Assembly: GCA_016874005.1 (NCBI GenBank)
Contig: VGVQ01000017.1
Coordinates: 28,329-92,328, forward strand
DNA: 64,000 nucleotides
Origin: Gemmatimonadota bacterium
GTDB lineage: Bacteria; Gemmatimonadota; Gemmatimonadetes; Gemmatimonadales; GWC2-71-9
Reading direction: 5' to 3'
Part shown: positions 37,656 to 47,184 of the stretch, one piece after another
Layout: each line of letters begins with the position of its first letter
Numbering within the stretch: position 1 is the first letter of the stretch
Notes under the pieces: model-generated
Database searches by the model: none
Told to the model about the DNA's origin: nothing
Seen by the model: the letters and a program-made list of their open reading frames with translations, nothing else
Made by a program: the position numbers and the translations under genes

Positions 37656-38087
37656 TCATCCCCACAGGCCGGCTCGCTCCCGCTCCGGGAAAAAGAAGCC
37701 GATCTCGCGGGCCGCGTTCTCGTCGCTGTCGGAGCCGTGAACCGCGTTTCGGCCCTTCGATTCGGCATACAGGCGCCGGACGGTGCCCGCCGCTGCCTCC
37801 GCTGGGTCGGTGGCGCCAATGGCGGCGCGAAAAGCAGCCACGGCATCGTCCTTCTCGAGCGCCATCGGGAAGCAGGGGCCGCTCGACATGAACTCGACCA
37901 GCTCAGAATAGAAAGGTCGCCCTCGGTGCACTTCGTAGAAGGCCTCCGCTTCAGCCTTGGCCAGGCGAACCAGCCGTCCGGCCCGGACCTTCCAGCCGGC
38001 GCTCTCGAGGTGCGCGATGATATTGCCGAGGTGGCTCTTCGCGACGGCGTCGGGTTTGACGATCCCCAAAGTCATTCGACCTGCCAT
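37656..38087 (-). CDS. ndk: Nucleoside-diphosphate kinase
   Basis: 143 residues. [11 protein letters not shown] at the N-terminus, [14 protein letters not shown], and phosphohistidine His117 in RNAVHGSDS. It equilibrates nucleoside di- and triphosphates. The ATG at 38087 is favoured because AGGAG lies 5 nt before it; a GTG at 38093 and an ATG at 38075 are alternatives. Coupling to sucCD is seen in other bacteria and may channel nucleoside triphosphate from the succinyl-CoA synthetase reaction. Confidence 0.96.
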   Translation of the reverse strand: MAGRMTLGIVKPDAVAKSHLGNIIAHLESAGWKVRAGRLVRLAKAEAEAFYEVHRGRPFYSELVEFMSSGPCFPMALEKDDAVAAFRAAIGATDPAEAAAGTVRRLYAESKGRNAVHGSDSDENAAREIGFFFPERERAGLWG

Positions 38088-38095
38088 GGTCACTC

Positions 38096-38971
38096 CTACT
38101 TGCCCAAGCGTTCTTTGATCAGCCGCACCACGTCCATCGGCCGCTCCATCACCGAGATTCCGGCAGCCTTGAACGCGGCGATCTTTTCCGCGGCCGTCCC
38201 GGAAGAGCCGGAGACGATGGCGCCCGCATGCCCCATTCGCCGGCCAGGCGGCGCCGTCTGGCCAGCGATGAACCCGACAACGGGTTTGGTAACGTTCTTG
38301 GCGATGTAGTCGGCCGCTTTCTGTTCGTCGGTCCCCCCAATCTCGCCCATCATGACGATCGCGTCGGTATCCGGGTCACTCTGAAAGGCGGCCAGCACAT
38401 CGATGAAGTTGGTCCCGATCACCGGGTCGCCGCCGATCCCGACACAAGTGCTCTGGCCGACGCCGGCCTTGGTCAGGTGGTTGACGACCTCGTAGGTGAG
38501 CGTTCCGCTTCGCGACACCAACCCGACTCGACCTGGGGCGCAGATCGACCCGGGAATGATCCCCACCTTCCCTACCCCCGGCGTGATCAGGCCCGGGCAA
38601 TTGGGACCGATCAGCCGAGCTCCCCGGTCGCGAACCAAAGGCATCACCTTCGTCATGTCGAGGACCGGGATTCCCTCGGTGATGCAGACGATGAGACGGA
38701 GCCCGGCATCCGCCGCCTCGGCGATTGCCCCGGCGGCGAGTGTTGGCGGGACGTAGATCACGGCCGAATTGGCACCGGTAGCCCGGACCGCTTCCGCCAC
38801 GGTGTGGAACACCGGAACGGACCCCTCGAACGTCTGGCCGCCTTTGCCTGGGGTAACACCCGCCACGACGTTGGTGCCGTAGGCCACCATCTGCTTGGTG
38901 TGGAACGACCCATCCCGGCCGGTGATTCCCTGGACCACCAGCCGGGTGGTCGCGTCGACGAAGACGCTCAC
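38096..38971 (-). CDS. sucD: Succinyl-CoA ligase, alpha subunit
   Basis: 291 residues. The CoA-binding Rossmann domain starts [42 protein letters not shown] and the phosphohistidine His248 in [10 protein letters not shown] follow. With SucC it converts succinyl-CoA to succinate with substrate-level phosphorylation. GTG start overlaps the sucC stop by 4 nt. Confidence 0.97.
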   Translation of the reverse strand: MSVFVDATTRLVVQGITGRDGSFHTKQMVAYGTNVVAGVTPGKGGQTFEGSVPVFHTVAEAVRATGANSAVIYVPPTLAAGAIAEAADAGLRLIVCITEGIPVLDMTKVMPLVRDRGARLIGPNCPGLITPGVGKVGIIPGSICAPGRVGLVSRSGTLTYEVVNHLTKAGVGQSTCVGIGGDPVIGTNFIDVLAAFQSDPDTDAIVMMGEIGGTDEQKAADYIAKNVTKPVVGFIAGQTAPPGRRMGHAGAIVSGSSGTAAEKIAAFKAAGISVMERPMDVVRLIKERLGK

Positions 38972-40107
38972 TTGGCCTCCTTGGCCAACGCCACGGCCCG
39001 CTTCACGGCGTCGTCCATGTCGTTCAACGCCTGCATGCCGACGCCCTGCAGGATCGTCACGGCCTCGCGCTCGTTGGTTCCGGTAAGACGAATGACGATG
39101 GGGAGGTCGACCTTGAACTGCCGGGTCGCGGTGACGATTCCGTTGGCCACGTCGTCCGTTCGGGTGATCCCGCCGAAGATGTTGAACAGGATGACCTTGA
39201 CGGCCGGATCGCTGGTGATGATGCGCAGCGCGTTCACGACTTTCTCGGGATTGGAGCTGCCCCCGATATCGAGGAAGTTCGCCGGCTCTCCGCCATAGTA
39301 CTTCACCAGGTCCATCGTCGCCATCGCCAGTCCGGCACCGTTGACGACGCAGCCAACGTTGCCATCGAGCTTGATGAACGTCAGGCTGGCTCGACGAGCC
39401 GCGACCTCGCTCGGCGCTTCGGCCGATTCGTCGCGGAGGGCGGCGAGATCGGCTCGACGATCGAGCTCGTTGTCGTCGACCACGAATTTGGCGTCGAGTG
39501 CCACGACCCGGCCGTCGGGTGTGGTGGCGAGCGGGTTGATTTCCGCGAGCGACCCCCCGTTCTCCATGAAGGCCTGGTAGAGCTGCCCCATGATCTTCGC
39601 GGCGGCCCTGACCTGGTCGAAGTTCCGGTACAAAGTCAACGCCAAACCGAGTGCCTGGTGCGGGAGGAGTCCATATCGGGGATCGACGGCGAGCCGGTGG
39701 ATCTTCTCCGGCGTCTTGGCCGCGACCTCCTCGATGTCGACGCCGCCAGCGGGGCTCACCATGAGCAGCGGCCGCTGGCTCTCGCGATCCATGATCAGGC
39801 CGAGGTAGCACTCGGAGACGATGTCGGCCGCGGGGACCACGAGGACCTTCTGCACCACCAGCCCTTTGATCGTCATTCCCAGGATTCGGCTCGCCTGGTC
39901 CCTGGCCTCGGCCGGGTTCTTGGCCAGCTTGACCCCTCCGGCTTTTCCGCGGCCGCCGGCGTGGACCTGTGCCTTGACCACCACGGTCTGCCCGATGTGC
40001 TCAGCCAGCCTCGCGGCCTCCTCGGGCGTCGCGGCAACGCCGCCTTCGGCCATCGGAATCCCGGCGGCCTTGAGCAACTCGCGAGCCTGGTACTCGTGAA
40101 GATTCAC
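38968..40107 (-). CDS. sucC: Succinyl-CoA ligase, beta subunit
   Basis: 379 residues from [15 protein letters not shown] opens the ATP-grasp domain; [37 protein letters not shown] and the C-terminal [17 protein letters not shown] are diagnostic. Nucleotide specificity (ATP or GTP) cannot be read confidently. The 103 nt upstream holds GAGG 7 nt before the start but no convincing promoter. Confidence 0.96.
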   Translation of the reverse strand: MNLHEYQARELLKAAGIPMAEGGVAATPEEAARLAEHIGQTVVVKAQVHAGGRGKAGGVKLAKNPAEARDQASRILGMTIKGLVVQKVLVVPAADIVSECYLGLIMDRESQRPLLMVSPAGGVDIEEVAAKTPEKIHRLAVDPRYGLLPHQALGLALTLYRNFDQVRAAAKIMGQLYQAFMENGGSLAEINPLATTPDGRVVALDAKFVVDDNELDRRADLAALRDESAEAPSEVAARRASLTFIKLDGNVGCVVNGAGLAMATMDLVKYYGGEPANFLDIGGSSNPEKVVNALRIITSDPAVKVILFNIFGGITRTDDVANGIVTATRQFKVDLPIVIRLTGTNEREAVTILQGVGMQALNDMDDAVKRAVALAKEAK

Positions 40108-40210
40108 GGGTGCCTCGATAGAGTTTGACTGGAAAGAGATCTCCGCCCCTCGGGTCCTCCGGCGGGCGGCGGCCAAAGGTAGCAGCACAGGGCAACCACC
40201 GACAATGCCT

Positions 40211-42652
40211 TCACTTAGCGGTCGTATCGCGGCTCGTTGGCGGGGCGCTTCCCGGCCCAAGCAGCGCCCGCAGGTAGGAAAAAGCGCGACCGAATTCGGC
40301 CAGGTCGCCGCGGCGAAGGGCGGCATCGGCCTGGTCGAGCCATTGTCTGGCCTCCTCCAGCCGGGCCGACAGGTCCGAGCCAACCGGTTTGGGCGCCACC
40401 TCTCCGCGGAGGTTTTGCCAGGCTTCCTGGTACGTTCGGCCGGCGCCGAGGCGTTGAGCCAGGGCCACGTTCACCATCACCACCCCGGTCATGCCCCGCG
40501 GCCCCACTCCATAGACCGGCTGGAAAGCGAACATGGTGTCGGACCGGACGCCGAAGCGAATCGCACCGGCCTGGTGGTCAGAACCGGCTGCCCTGATGGA
40601 GTCTCGGAGCTGCTGGGCAAAGGGAAACCGATCCCAGCGCTGCTGGAGCTCCCGTGGACCCGACACGCTGAGCTCGGCAGGGACGTCGATCAAACGGCTG
40701 GCACCATCCGAACCGGCCGGTAGCACCAGGAGGCCTCCGACCGAGCCAGCCGACTCGGCCTGCAGCGGGACCAAATGCGGGTCCGCTGCCGTTCCCACTT
40801 GGGCAAAGTCGACCACGGGGTAGGACTGGCGACCGCTGGCGGCAATCGTTCGCCCCAGCCACGCCGCCGACTGCAGCGCGCGCGCCTGAAGGCTGGCAAG
40901 CTCAGCCGAAACGCCAAGATCCGCCGCGATCCATGCCGGGAGGCCATCCGCGTCCTCGACCAGCGGTGCCGCAATCCTCCCCCAAGCCGCCGAGAGCGAG
41001 TCAGCATCGGACCTGAGGTATACCTGAGTTTCGCCACCACGGGCCCGCACCACGCCGATGAAGCCGGCCCGGGCGTACGAACGCGGGGCACCGAGGAAAG
41101 CAACGGTCTGGCTCGCTGGAAACCGCTCGGCGGTCGTGAAGCCGTCCGAGACCCAGAACGTCTCCCGATCGTTCACGACGACTCGCGGCTTGGTCCAGCG
41201 AGCGAACGGGGCAACCGCGTTGAGTCGAGCAACGGGGTCGAGGTTCCAGGCGAGCCGAGTATTCGGTTGGGCTCGTAGCACCGCGCCAATCTGCCTGGCC
41301 CAAGCGACTGCGATCCGCTTGGCGGGGCTTCCGAGGGTCACGCCCGGTGCCTGCGGATGGAGGTCGTACTCGGGGGCGCCAGGCCGGGCGCTGTGGGGGG
41401 ACAGGGTGAGATAAGGCCAAAGTCCGGGCGTAAAGGCAGTCTCGCCCCAGCGAAGAGAAAGAGCGCCTCCCGACGGTCCAATCCGATCGTCCGGGACCGC
41501 GAACAGCACCGGGTCCGCACCGGGGCCGCCACCGGCTCGGATGACGAACCAGGTGCGAACCGGTTGCGACCCGACCCGAACGAGGCCCGGAAGAACGTCG
41601 ATCACCCGTCCGCTGTCGGTCTCGGCGAGCCGGGCGAGCCGATCGGCGTCCCACAGTGAGGGCCCGAGGTCCACCACGGAGCTCGCTGGGCCGGGCCCCG
41701 CCAGCCTGATCCCGAATGCGATCGTGTCCAGGCGTCTGAGGCCTTGAAGCGCCGCGACACCGATCTGGCCATCAGCGGCCCGAGACCGGATCAGCGCCGT
41801 GCCACCGAGCACCGACAATCCGAGAATGACCCAGCCACCGAGCGCCACCATGAACCGGAGCCGAGCGCCCCACAGAAAGGTGAGGACAGCGGCCGTCGCG
41901 GCAAACAGGGTGATCACTTGTGCGACGGTGGCCCGAAAGAGGAACTCCGCCGGGCCGATCGACGCGACCCGGCTGCCAGCCAAGCGGTATGGCTCCAGGG
42001 CGCAGGTCCAACCAACGAGAAGCGCCCCCAACATCAGGAGAATGGCGAAATGCCACCGAGACCGCGGTGCGAGCCAGAGACGCTGATCGCGGACCGCCAG
42101 CACGCCGGTCATCATGGCGAGCACGAAGACGCCCAGGAGCCCTGGCAGGTACATCGTGACGGCGCGGGAGTGGAGGAGTTCCCAGAGCGGCAGCTCGCCG
42201 AGGAAATAGCCGAGGTCGATCCTCAACAGGGGATCCGGAGCCCCGACGGTAACCCCGTTGATCGCGAGGAGCACGGCCGGCAGCCACTGACTGGTGCCGC
42301 CGCCCACACCAATGCCGACCACGAGCGCCGCCGCAAGAACCACGGCGTACGCCGCCCGGTCGGGGACCGTGCCGAGTGGATGCGGCAGGGTCTCGAACTG
42401 GCGGAGGGCCGACCGGACGACCAGCAGGAGGTTGATGGCGAACCAGGCGATCGCTACCACCAGCCCGGCGATCTCGAGCACCGCTGACATCAGGGCGAAC
42501 CGGGTCCCCACCAAGGCGGCCGCCTCGGACACCCGGGACTCCCAGAGCCGGTTGGTGATGAAGACGGCCGCCCACCGGCCGAAGACCAGGGCGGCCGCAA
42601 GACCGCCGATGATCCAGACGACCCGGCGACGACCGCCCCATGCTGCCGTCAC
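40211..42652 (-). CDS. UPF0182 family large membrane protein
   Basis: 813 residues. About seven membrane spans occupy residues 10-290; the family landmark PDPLLRIDLGYFLGELPLWELL lies between spans. A large soluble, presumably periplasmic region of about 480 residues follows, ending in an acidic helical tail (LDQADAALRRGDLAEFGRAF). Function of UPF0182/COG1615 is unknown. GTG start overlaps the phosphohexomutase stop by 4 nt (GTGA), so the two are coupled, which hints at an envelope or polysaccharide connection without proving it. Confidence 0.88.
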   Translation of the reverse strand: MTAAWGGRRRVVWIIGGLAAALVFGRWAAVFITNRLWESRVSEAAALVGTRFALMSAVLEIAGLVVAIAWFAINLLLVVRSALRQFETLPHPLGTVPDRAAYAVVLAAALVVGIGVGGGTSQWLPAVLLAINGVTVGAPDPLLRIDLGYFLGELPLWELLHSRAVTMYLPGLLGVFVLAMMTGVLAVRDQRLWLAPRSRWHFAILLMLGALLVGWTCALEPYRLAGSRVASIGPAEFLFRATVAQVITLFAATAAVLTFLWGARLRFMVALGGWVILGLSVLGGTALIRSRAADGQIGVAALQGLRRLDTIAFGIRLAGPGPASSVVDLGPSLWDADRLARLAETDSGRVIDVLPGLVRVGSQPVRTWFVIRAGGGPGADPVLFAVPDDRIGPSGGALSLRWGETAFTPGLWPYLTLSPHSARPGAPEYDLHPQAPGVTLGSPAKRIAVAWARQIGAVLRAQPNTRLAWNLDPVARLNAVAPFARWTKPRVVVNDRETFWVSDGFTTAERFPASQTVAFLGAPRSYARAGFIGVVRARGGETQVYLRSDADSLSAAWGRIAAPLVEDADGLPAWIAADLGVSAELASLQARALQSAAWLGRTIAASGRQSYPVVDFAQVGTAADPHLVPLQAESAGSVGGLLVLPAGSDGASRLIDVPAELSVSGPRELQQRWDRFPFAQQLRDSIRAAGSDHQAGAIRFGVRSDTMFAFQPVYGVGPRGMTGVVMVNVALAQRLGAGRTYQEAWQNLRGEVAPKPVGSDLSARLEEARQWLDQADAALRRGDLAEFGRAFSYLRALLGPGSAPPTSRDTTAK

Positions 42653-44019
42653 ACCGCGACGCCCTCGCCCCTGAGCCAGGCGTTGAACTCCGCCTGGTAG
42701 CGATCTCTCGCTTCCGGGGTGGTGGCCTCGAATCGCATCACCACCACCGGCTGGGTGTTGGAGGCCCGGAGCAAGGCCCAGCCGTCGGGGTAGGCCACTC
42801 GCACTCCGTCAATCGTGTTGACCTGGTAGCCGGACCCGAAGTGCTTCGCGGCTTTCTCGACCAAGGCGAACTTGATTTCGTCGGGACAGTCGACCCGAAT
42901 CTCGGGGGTCGCGTAGCTGGCCGGCAGGTCGGCCACGAGGCGGGCCAAGCCCCCCGCTCCCGACGAAACGATCTCGAGCAGTCTGGCGGCGGCAAAGAGG
43001 GCATCGTCGAAACCGAAGTAATCCCCGCCGAAGAAGATGTGTCCGCTCATCTCTCCGGCCAGGGGCGCCCCGAGTTCCTTCATCCGAGCCTTGATCAGCG
43101 AGTGCCCGGTCTTCCACATCTCGGGCCGAGCGCCGGCGGCGGCCAACGCCTTGGGCAGCACCTCGGAACATTTGACGTCGAAGATGACGGGGACCCCGGC
43201 CCCGAAACGGCGCACCGCGTCCCTTCCCAGAATGACGAGCAACTGGTCGCCATAGAGGATGGCACCGTTCTCATCGACAGCCCCGATTCGGTCGCCGTCG
43301 CCGTCGAAGGCGATCCCCAGCTCCGCGCCATGCCGGCGAACCTCCCGCTGAAGGTCGACGAGATTCTCCGGTACTGTGGGGTCCGGATGATGATTCGGGA
43401 AGGTCCCATCGGATTCACAGAACAACGGAATGACCTCGCACCCCAAGCCCTGGAGGGTCCGCTCGGCGATGAGGCTGGCCACCCCGTTACCGCAATCGAC
43501 GACCACCTTGACCGGGCGGCCCAGCCGGTGCCGGGTCAGGATCGCGGACCGGTAACCCTCGAGGACCGATCCATCGCTGCGCTCGGCCCCGGCCCCGGTT
43601 CGCCAGGTTTCGGCAATGATCGTGTCGTAGAGGTCGAGAATCGCCTCCCCGTGAACCGAGGAGCCGCCGAGTACCATCTTGAAGCCGTTGAATTCAGGCG
43701 GATTGTGCGACCCGGTGACCTGAAGGCCCCCGTCGGTCTCGAGGTGGTGCACCGCGTAGTACAGGGCCGGCGTGGGCAGCATCCCGACGTCGATGGCGGT
43801 GCCGCCGGACGCGACGATGCCACGCCGAACGCCGGCCGCCAAGGCAGCCCCGGACGGGCGGTTATCGCGGCCCACGGCGAGCACCGGCGGCCTGCCCAAC
43901 GCGGCCCAGCCCGCGGTCGCGAACGCCCGGCCGAGGGCGATAGCCAGCGAGGGAGTGAGCTGTTGGTCGACGACGCCCCGGACGTCGTACTGGCGGAAAA
44001 TCGTCTTGGGAACGTCCAC
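42649..44019 (-). CDS. Phosphomannomutase/phosphoglucomutase
   Basis: 456 residues. Alpha-D-phosphohexomutase with phosphoserine Ser104 in TGSHNPPEFNGFKM, metal loop DGDGDR at 239-244, sugar-binding GEMSGHIFF and the C-terminal phosphate loop RASNTQPVVVMRFEA. The Pro-Pro-Glu around the active serine and N-terminal FRQYDVRG match the bacterial AlgC/ManB dual-specificity group. It would supply mannose-1-P or glucose-1-P for the glycosyltransferases. GTG at 44019 has an AAGGAG 9 nt upstream, which decides the start over an upstream ATG. Confidence 0.92.
   Translation of the reverse strand: MDVPKTIFRQYDVRGVVDQQLTPSLAIALGRAFATAGWAALGRPPVLAVGRDNRPSGAALAAGVRRGIVASGGTAIDVGMLPTPALYYAVHHLETDGGLQVTGSHNPPEFNGFKMVLGGSSVHGEAILDLYDTIIAETWRTGAGAERSDGSVLEGYRSAILTRHRLGRPVKVVVDCGNGVASLIAERTLQGLGCEVIPLFCESDGTFPNHHPDPTVPENLVDLQREVRRHGAELGIAFDGDGDRIGAVDENGAILYGDQLLVILGRDAVRRFGAGVPVIFDVKCSEVLPKALAAAGARPEMWKTGHSLIKARMKELGAPLAGEMSGHIFFGGDYFGFDDALFAAARLLEIVSSGAGGLARLVADLPASYATPEIRVDCPDEIKFALVEKAAKHFGSGYQVNTIDGVRVAYPDGWALLRASNTQPVVVMRFEATTPEARDRYQAEFNAWLRGEGVAV
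42653..42660 (-). other. GTGA coupling junction of phosphohexomutase and UPF0182
   Basis: The eight bases just upstream of the UPF0182 GTG lie within the phosphohexomutase 3' end and hold no separate Shine-Dalgarno sequence of note, consistent with translation of the second gene by coupling. Confidence 0.3.
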
Positions 44020-44041
44020 GATCGCGTCTCCTTCGATGGAT

Positions 44042-44077
44042 TGGCCCAGTACCGCGCGAGGGCGCAGCACTGGGCCA
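44042..44077. repeat. Long inverted repeat between nuoN and the phosphohexomutase gene
   Basis: Perfect 9-bp arms (TGGCCCAGT 44042-44050 and ACTGGGCCA 44069-44077) enclose 18 nt in which GCGC/GCGC can extend the stem. It fills most of the 84-nt gap between the two minus-strand genes. There is no T tract after it on either strand. It may end or stabilise the long nuo transcript. Confidence 0.5.
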
Positions 44078-44103
44078 GTTGTGTCGGGCGCGCGGGCGTC
44101 TGG

Positions 44104-45615
44104 CTAGGGCCGCAGGTCCGCGACCCGATCCAACCCGGTCCCGACGAACGCACGGGCGGTTTCGACCGTGGACGTCACGACCGGCTGGGGTGCCACACCG
44201 AACACAAGAATCAATACGACCCCGATGGCTACCGCGATCCGCGCGGCCGCCGGCAAGCTTGCCTGGGCATGGCTGGCCTCGCTGACCGGGTCCTTCATGT
44301 ACATCGATCGCACGATCGGGAGGTAGTAGCCAGCGGACACCAGGCTGGTCAGGACCAGGACGACCGCCAGCGCCCGGTGGTGCTCAGCGGTGATCGCGCT
44401 GAGGATCGCCCACTTCCCGACGAACCCGAAGGTCCCCGGGAAGCCCAGCAGCGAGAACATGCAAACGGCCAGCGCGAAGGCGAGCCAAGGCCGGCGCCGG
44501 GCCAGCCCCGCCACCGAATCGACGGTTACGTCGCGTTCCCCGCCCCGCCCGAGGACCCCGAGGATCCCGAAGGTGGCGATCGTCGTCAGAACGTATGAGC
44601 CGAGGTACATCAGAGTCGCCGCGGCCCCGGCTCGGCTCCCCGCCCAAACGGCCGCCAGTAGATATCCGGCATGGGCAACCGAGCTGTAGGCGAGCATTCG
44701 CTTGATCGAGCGCTGGGTCAAGGCAACCAGGTTGCCGACGATCATCGATGCCGCCGCGAGACCGCCCAGTGCCGGCTGCCAGGAGTCGATGGTGTTGGGG
44801 AAGCCGACCATGAGCACCCGAACCAGGGCCAGAAATCCGGCCGCCTTCACCCCGGTCGCCATGAATGCGGTCACCGGCGTCGGGGCGCCGTCGTAGACAT
44901 CCGGTGCCCACATGTGGAACGGTACCGAGGCAACCTTGAAGCCGAGGCCGATCACCAGGAGCATCAGCCCGAGCCCGGCCATCACTGGAAGGCCTTGGGC
45001 CGATGTCGCCGAGCCGATGACCGTCAGGGCCGTGGACCCCGTCGCCCCGTAGACGAGGGCGATGCCGTAGAGCAAGAACGCCGAGGCGAACGCCCCGATC
45101 AGGAAGTATTTGAGACCGGCCTCGGCCGACAGCACGTTGCGACGGTTGAATGCGGCCATGACATAGACCGGAACCGACATGACTTCGAGCCCCAGAAACA
45201 GCACGATCAGGTCTTCGGCCCCAGCCAGGTACATCATCCCGGCGGTCGCCATCAGCAAGAGCGAGTAGTACTCGGGAGCGAGCATCCCCTCGCGCTCGAG
45301 ATAGTCCAGCGCCAGCAGCACCCCCCCGATGCTGGCCACCAGCACCACGCCCAGCGCGGCGAATCGATAGCCGTCCAACGCCACCATGTGGGGCGGACCA
45401 GCCGCGGTTGCCCCGCCGGACCATAAGGCGGCGAGGGCGGCCAACGCGACGACCAATCCGACCAACGAAACCTGGCCTGCCAGTCGGGAGTCCGCCGCGG
45501 TCCGGTGCCGCCAGGCGTTGAGCAGCAACACGACGAGCGAGGTGGCGACGACGATCAGCTCGGGTAGCATCGCGGTCACGATGCCCAGCGGGGTTCGCAT
45601 ATCGATCGGATTCAT
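44104..45615 (-). CDS. nuoN: NADH-quinone oxidoreductase subunit N
   Basis: 503 residues with about 14 membrane helices, an antiporter-like proton-pumping subunit. LFLGLEVMSVPVYVMAAF carries the conserved glutamate of TM5, and KYFLIGAFASAFLLYGIALVYG the conserved lysine region; FHMWAPDVYDGAPTPVTAFM is the broken-helix motif. Last gene of the nuo operon; overlaps nuoM by 4 nt. Confidence 0.96.
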   Translation of the reverse strand: MNPIDMRTPLGIVTAMLPELIVVATSLVVLLLNAWRHRTAADSRLAGQVSLVGLVVALAALAALWSGGATAAGPPHMVALDGYRFAALGVVLVASIGGVLLALDYLEREGMLAPEYYSLLLMATAGMMYLAGAEDLIVLFLGLEVMSVPVYVMAAFNRRNVLSAEAGLKYFLIGAFASAFLLYGIALVYGATGSTALTVIGSATSAQGLPVMAGLGLMLLVIGLGFKVASVPFHMWAPDVYDGAPTPVTAFMATGVKAAGFLALVRVLMVGFPNTIDSWQPALGGLAAASMIVGNLVALTQRSIKRMLAYSSVAHAGYLLAAVWAGSRAGAAATLMYLGSYVLTTIATFGILGVLGRGGERDVTVDSVAGLARRRPWLAFALAVCMFSLLGFPGTFGFVGKWAILSAITAEHHRALAVVLVLTSLVSAGYYLPIVRSMYMKDPVSEASHAQASLPAAARIAVAIGVVLILVFGVAPQPVVTSTVETARAFVGTGLDRVADLRP

Positions 45616-47177
45616 CGGGCGCCCTCCGCGCGGGCGGTGATCGTCACCCCTTCGACCGGCTGGCCTGGTCGGGCCATTTCGATATAGCGCTTCGCCGCCG
45701 GTTCCATCTTGTCGAGGATCGGTTTCGGGTAGAGACCCATCCAGACGATCCCGATCAAGAGCGGCGCCAGCACCACCAGTTCACGCACCGTCAGATCGGG
45801 AATGGTTTCGTTCTCCGGCTTGTCGAGCCGGTTGAAGATGATCCGCTGCAGGGCCCACAGCAGGTAGGCCGCCGCGAAGATCACGCCGGTCGTGGCAATT
45901 CCGGTCGCGATCGGATAGGTCTTGAACGAGCCAACCAGTACCAGGAACTCGCCAATGAAGCCGTTGAGCCCGGGAAGTCCGATCGAGGCCAGCGCGACGA
46001 CCGTCAGGATGAGGCTGAAGATCGGGACTACTCGGGCGATCCCTCCGAAGGCCGCGATCTCTCGGGTGTGGCGGCGTTCGTAAATCATCCCGATCAGAAA
46101 GAACAGGGCACCCGTCGAGAACCCGTGGCCGATCATGACCATCAAGGCTCCTTGCACCCCCTGCACGGTCGCGGCCCAGATCCCGAGCATCGCGAATCCG
46201 AGGTGGCTGACCGACGAGTAGGCGACCAGCTTCTTGATGTCGGGCTGGACCATCGCGACCAGCGCGCCGTAGACGATTCCGATGACGGCCAGGGAGACGA
46301 CGACGCCCTGTACCAGCTCCGAGTACGCCACGGAGGGAAAGAACGGAATCGCGAAGCGGAGAAAACCGTAGGTCCCCATCTTGAGCAAGACGCTCGCCAG
46401 GATCACGCTGCCCGCGGTCGGCGCTTCGACGTGGGCATCCGGCAACCAGGTATGGAACGGGAACATCGGAACCTTGATCGCGAATGCCAGGAAGAAGGCA
46501 AGGAACAGCCATGGGGCAATCGCCACCAACCCCGGGGCCCCGGCATTCGCCAAAAGGTGGAAATAGCTGAACGACACGGTCCCGGTCGCTACCGCCGCGC
46601 CCCGCACCATCGCCAGAATCGCCACCAGCATCAGCAGCGAGCCGGCCATGGTGTAGATGAAGAACTTGAGCGAGGCATACAAGCGGTTCTTTCCGCCCCA
46701 GATCCCGATCAGGAAGTACATCGGGATCAACATGACCTCCCAGAAGACGTAGAAGAGGAACATGTCGATCGCGACGAAGACACCGAGCATGCCCGTCGTC
46801 AGCACGAGCAGGAGGGCGTAGTACCCCGGCTCCCGCTTGGTGATGTAGTTGAAGCTCCCCAGCACGCAGAGGGGCATCAGCAAAGTGGTGAGCAGCACCA
46901 TCATCAACGAGATGCCGTCGATCCCGAGGGCGAAGGTGATACCCCATTGGGGGATCCACCGATACGCCCGAACCAACTCCATGGTCCCCGAGCTCGTGTC
47001 GACCGAAACCCAGAGCCCGAGCGACAGCACCAGCTCGATCACGGTCACGGCAAGCGCCACCCGCTTCGCCGCCTCGGCCTTCAGCAACCCCACCACGAGC
47101 GCTCCGGCGGTCGGCACGACCAGCAGGACCGGGAGGATCCAGTTGTTGTAGCCGATCGAGGTCAGTAGTTCGTTCAT
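45612..47177 (-). CDS. nuoM: NADH-quinone oxidoreductase subunit M
   Basis: 521 residues, 14 membrane helices predicted. FYVFWEVMLIPMYFLIGIWGG holds the essential TM5 glutamate, FFIYTMAGSLLML the lysine of TM7, and FPFHTWLPDAHVEAPTAGSVIL the half-helix motif. One of three Mrp-type proton channels of complex I. Seven nt after nuoL. Confidence 0.96.
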   Translation of the reverse strand: MNELLTSIGYNNWILPVLLVVPTAGALVVGLLKAEAAKRVALAVTVIELVLSLGLWVSVDTSSGTMELVRAYRWIPQWGITFALGIDGISLMMVLLTTLLMPLCVLGSFNYITKREPGYYALLLVLTTGMLGVFVAIDMFLFYVFWEVMLIPMYFLIGIWGGKNRLYASLKFFIYTMAGSLLMLVAILAMVRGAAVATGTVSFSYFHLLANAGAPGLVAIAPWLFLAFFLAFAIKVPMFPFHTWLPDAHVEAPTAGSVILASVLLKMGTYGFLRFAIPFFPSVAYSELVQGVVVSLAVIGIVYGALVAMVQPDIKKLVAYSSVSHLGFAMLGIWAATVQGVQGALMVMIGHGFSTGALFFLIGMIYERRHTREIAAFGGIARVVPIFSLILTVVALASIGLPGLNGFIGEFLVLVGSFKTYPIATGIATTGVIFAAAYLLWALQRIIFNRLDKPENETIPDLTVRELVVLAPLLIGIVWMGLYPKPILDKMEPAAKRYIEMARPGQPVEGVTITARAEGAR

Positions 47178-47184
47178 CGCGACC

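Noticed and set aside
42640..44598. Plus-strand frame of 652 codons over the phosphohexomutase and nuoN genes
   Set aside because: It covers two well-recognised minus-strand genes and their gap, and its product has no recognisable motif.
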